From contig NZ_LT906473.1 of NCBI RefSeq assembly GCF_900187295.1, positions 372,001 to 436,000 on the forward strand: a stretch of DNA of 64,000 bases, in the 5' to 3' direction. Position numbers and translations under genes: made by a program. Below are positions 62,123-64,000 of this stretch, one piece after another (the first letter of the stretch is position 1; the number at the start of each line of letters is the position of its first letter). Origin of the DNA: Corynebacterium cystitidis (GTDB taxonomy: Bacteria; Actinomycetota; Actinomycetes; Mycobacteriales; Mycobacteriaceae). A model generated the notes under the pieces. It made no database searches. It was not told the DNA's origin and saw only the letters and a list, made by a program, of their open reading frames with translations.

Positions 62123-64000
62123 TTACGACGAATACTTCAGTGCTGCCCCCAGTTCAGGCCTACCTCTAATCCCCAGCTTCTTGTAGATATTGGTCAGATG
62201 GTACTCCACGGTCTTCAACGACAGGGTGAGCTGGAGGGCAATCTCGCGGTTGGTAATGCCGTCGGCCGCCAACCGTGCCACCTGTTCCTCCTGAGCAGTC
62301 AGCCCCAGGCGGCTGTGCACGTGGCCGCCCACACCGCTGAGGCGGCGTCCTTTATTGCACCGCTCCACCATGACATGGGCACCTAACTCTTCAAACAGGG
62401 TGGATGCTCGGCGCAGGATATCGTCGGCACGCGAACGTCGACCAATGCGGCGCAGCGTGATGCCGTACTCGAACAGAACGCGCGTGGCGTAAACAGACAT
62501 GGGGGAGTGCTCGATGGCATCGACGGCATCATCGAAGAGTCGAAGAGCAGGCTCCACCTCACCACGCTGCAACATGATCGTGGCCCGTGGCACTGCAAGA
62601 CGCGCAAACCACGAGACCAAATCAACATCGGCAGTACGCTCCTCCGCAGCGGTTACCACCATGTCTGCCTCATCCAAACGCCCACTGCGCAGCAGAGTCT
62701 GGGCGTAAACATCTTCCCACGGCCAAAACCCAGGCTGGTACGTGTCCGCCCGTTTCGCGGCAGAGGCAAGATCATCCGCCGCACTCACCGCCGAATTCAG
62801 ATCCCACAAGGTCGACGAGACAAACAGGCGTGCCATCGCCGCCGGGATTTGCTGCAAAGCAAACGAGTCACTGCCGGCAGCCGCCCGGTTAACATAGGAC
62901 CGGGCAAGACCTTGATTCCCTTCCATAGACGCAATCGAGGCACCCGTCCACAATAAAAACGGCTCCAGCAAGGCCACGCCGTGCAACTCGCAAGCAGCCA
63001 GCCCACGCTCCACAACTACCTTGGCCTCATCCCATTGGCCAAGCACAAACAGGGTGCGGGCAAGCAACGCGTCGCGCCAGATCCCCACAGAGAGAGCGCC
63101 ACCAGGAACCGGGCGAAGTTGCTCCCGGGCAGAGATCGGATCATCGTCGGCAAGCGCTACCCACCCACTAAACATCTTGAGCCGCTCGCGCGATACCGCA
63201 TGACGAAGTTCCGGGTTACGTTCTGGAAAGGTGCGGTTGATCAACCAGTAGGCGAAAGACCTGTGAATACGCGCCTCCTCGTAGCGCACTGATCCAGGCA
63301 TCGCCAAGCTCATCGTGTGCTGTGAACGCGCAGCCAAACCGCGCGGATTCCAGTTAGCCAACTCAAACATGGATCCGGCTGCAGACTGTTCAAGAGACTT
63401 TGTCACCGGCTCCAGATATGCCTGAGCCTGGTGGCGGTTACCGGTGTACAACGCAATATATCCGGTCAATGTGTCGCGGTGCTCGGCGTTGACAACCCCG
63501 GTGCAATCCTGCAGAAACAACTGCGCAGAACCCAACCCCAGATCGTCGGCATGTGCCTGCGCCTTCGACAGCAAGAGCTTCTCGCGGGCAATCGCAGTGG
63601 TAGCCCGCGGCGGGGTTGGTATAGAAGCCTGGGTAATGGCATTAAAGCGCGGGTCGCGGAAGAACGTCTCCTGCCCCATCTCATTCTTGCGCAGCTGAAC
63701 AATCCCGGCGCTAATCGCCTCCGAAAGATCCTCAGGGACAAGCGGACGGACATAGAGCGCCTCAATCGTCTCCGGCGATAAACCCTGAATGCGCCTGTTG
63801 AATTCGGTGTGCCAACTATCGGGAATGGTCAGGGCGGCGTTGGCCTGGGTCCAGTAATCGCGCGGGGCCACATCCAGCATCTCCGCGACGTAGTCAGGCC
63901 GCCCACGGGTGGCAAAATACAAGTCTTCAAGCAAAAGGGCGGGCAGCTTATGGCCCGTCAGCGCACGGGCAAACTGGTCAGTTTCGGGCAGAGTAAACGG
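62123..64000 (-). CDS. LAL-type LuxR-family regulator, PcaO paralogue (start outside window)
   Basis: At least 625 C-terminal residues; the frame is open to the window edge (PFTLPETDQFARALTGHKLP at the border). Middle helical region and C-terminal LuxR HTH (LTAQEEQVARLAADGITNRE and LSLKTVEYHLTNIYKKLGI). It matches the pcaO product closely over its whole visible length, for example in GWVALADDDPI-SAREQLRPVPGG and YQPGFWPWEDVYAQTLLRSGR, so they arose by duplication. The ATP domain lies outside. It sits upstream of the broken MFS gene on the same strand and may have controlled it. Confidence 0.88.
   Translation of the reverse strand, partial: PFTLPETDQFARALTGHKLPALLLEDLYFATRGRPDYVAEMLDVAPRDYWTQANAALTIPDSWHTEFNRRIQGLSPETIEALYVRPLVPEDLSEAISAGIVQLRKNEMGQETFFRDPRFNAITQASIPTPPRATTAIAREKLLLSKAQAHADDLGLGSAQLFLQDCTGVVNAEHRDTLTGYIALYTGNRHQAQAYLEPVTKSLEQSAAGSMFELANWNPRGLAARSQHTMSLAMPGSVRYEEARIHRSFAYWLINRTFPERNPELRHAVSRERLKMFSGWVALADDDPISAREQLRPVPGGALSVGIWRDALLARTLFVLGQWDEAKVVVERGLAACELHGVALLEPFLLWTGASIASMEGNQGLARSYVNRAAAGSDSFALQQIPAAMARLFVSSTLWDLNSAVSAADDLASAAKRADTYQPGFWPWEDVYAQTLLRSGRLDEADMVVTAAEERTADVDLVSWFARLAVPRATIMLQRGEVEPALRLFDDAVDAIEHSPMSVYATRVLFEYGITLRRIGRRSRADDILRRASTLFEELGAHVMVERCNKGRRLSGVGGHVHSRLGLTAQEEQVARLAADGITNREIALQLTLSLKTVEYHLTNIYKKLGIRGRPELGAALKYSS

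Overview
The window is chromosomal DNA of a Corynebacterium-type actinomycete. Supporting features are mycothiol-style redox proteins, a DtxR-type iron box, Spa-type sortase-assembled pilins, tandem clpP1/clpP2 after tig, and LAL-type (large ATP-binding LuxR) regulators flanking pca and ben/cat genes. From memory, C. glutamicum carries the same gene set in the same neighbourhood (rpiB, pepN, tig, clpP, ben/cat, pca), here rearranged. Calls come from reading translations and motifs; no database search was run.

Layout. 1-4.3 kb: a four-gene minus-strand operon (two small membrane proteins, a winged-helix regulator, an SDR cut by the window edge) behind two tandem operators; an unlisted 35-codon ORF; a methyltransferase; a frameshifted DUF2335 gene; tRNA-Arg. 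4.4-13.7 kb: housekeeping genes (CtaG/CopD fusion, SSB paralogue, EttA, thioesterase, GlbO, MscS, MetB, GntR regulator). 13.7-16.2 kb: two-component system with a secreted protein ending in an Asp/Trp repeat. 16.3-21.6 kb: PepN split by an in-frame stop, a mycothiol nitroreductase-like protein, MetY, RpiB. 22-25.5 kb: a minimal pilus island (major pilin, class C sortase, Pro-rich minor pilin) with no tip-adhesin gene. 26-29.5 kb: a DtxR-box gene, an aldo/keto reductase, a TM protein, tRNA-Gly and two identical tRNA-Pro. 29.6-32.4 kb: tig, clpP1, clpP2.

32.6-64 kb is a catabolic island for aromatic acids. An aldehyde dehydrogenase is followed by a decayed stretch holding a relic of its own 3' end and an intact 50-codon ORF. 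Then come pcaHGBC-pobA-pcaK (4-hydroxybenzoate uptake, hydroxylation and ring cleavage), the opposite-strand unit pcaR-pcaF-pcaD-pcaO, pcaIJ-catC, benABCD-LAL regulator, catA, catB and benK. 4-Hydroxybenzoate goes via PobA to protocatechuate (PcaHGBC). Benzoate goes via BenABCD to catechol (CatABC). Both branches meet at beta-ketoadipate enol-lactone, then PcaD, PcaIJ and PcaF. The right end holds a truncated hydrolase, a frameshifted MFS transporter and a third LAL regulator that runs off the window.

The most unusual points are: two SD-preceded, terminator-flanked micro-ORFs; the DDW-tailed secreted protein beside the sensor kinase; three LAL regulators, two with visibly degenerate P-loops; BenC fused to a GntR-type FCD ligand-binding domain; catC separated from catAB and attached to pcaIJ; a perfect pair of inverted DnaA boxes upstream of an SSB gene; a hairpin that buries the ettA ribosome-binding site; and three single-lesion broken genes (DUF2335, PepN, MFS).
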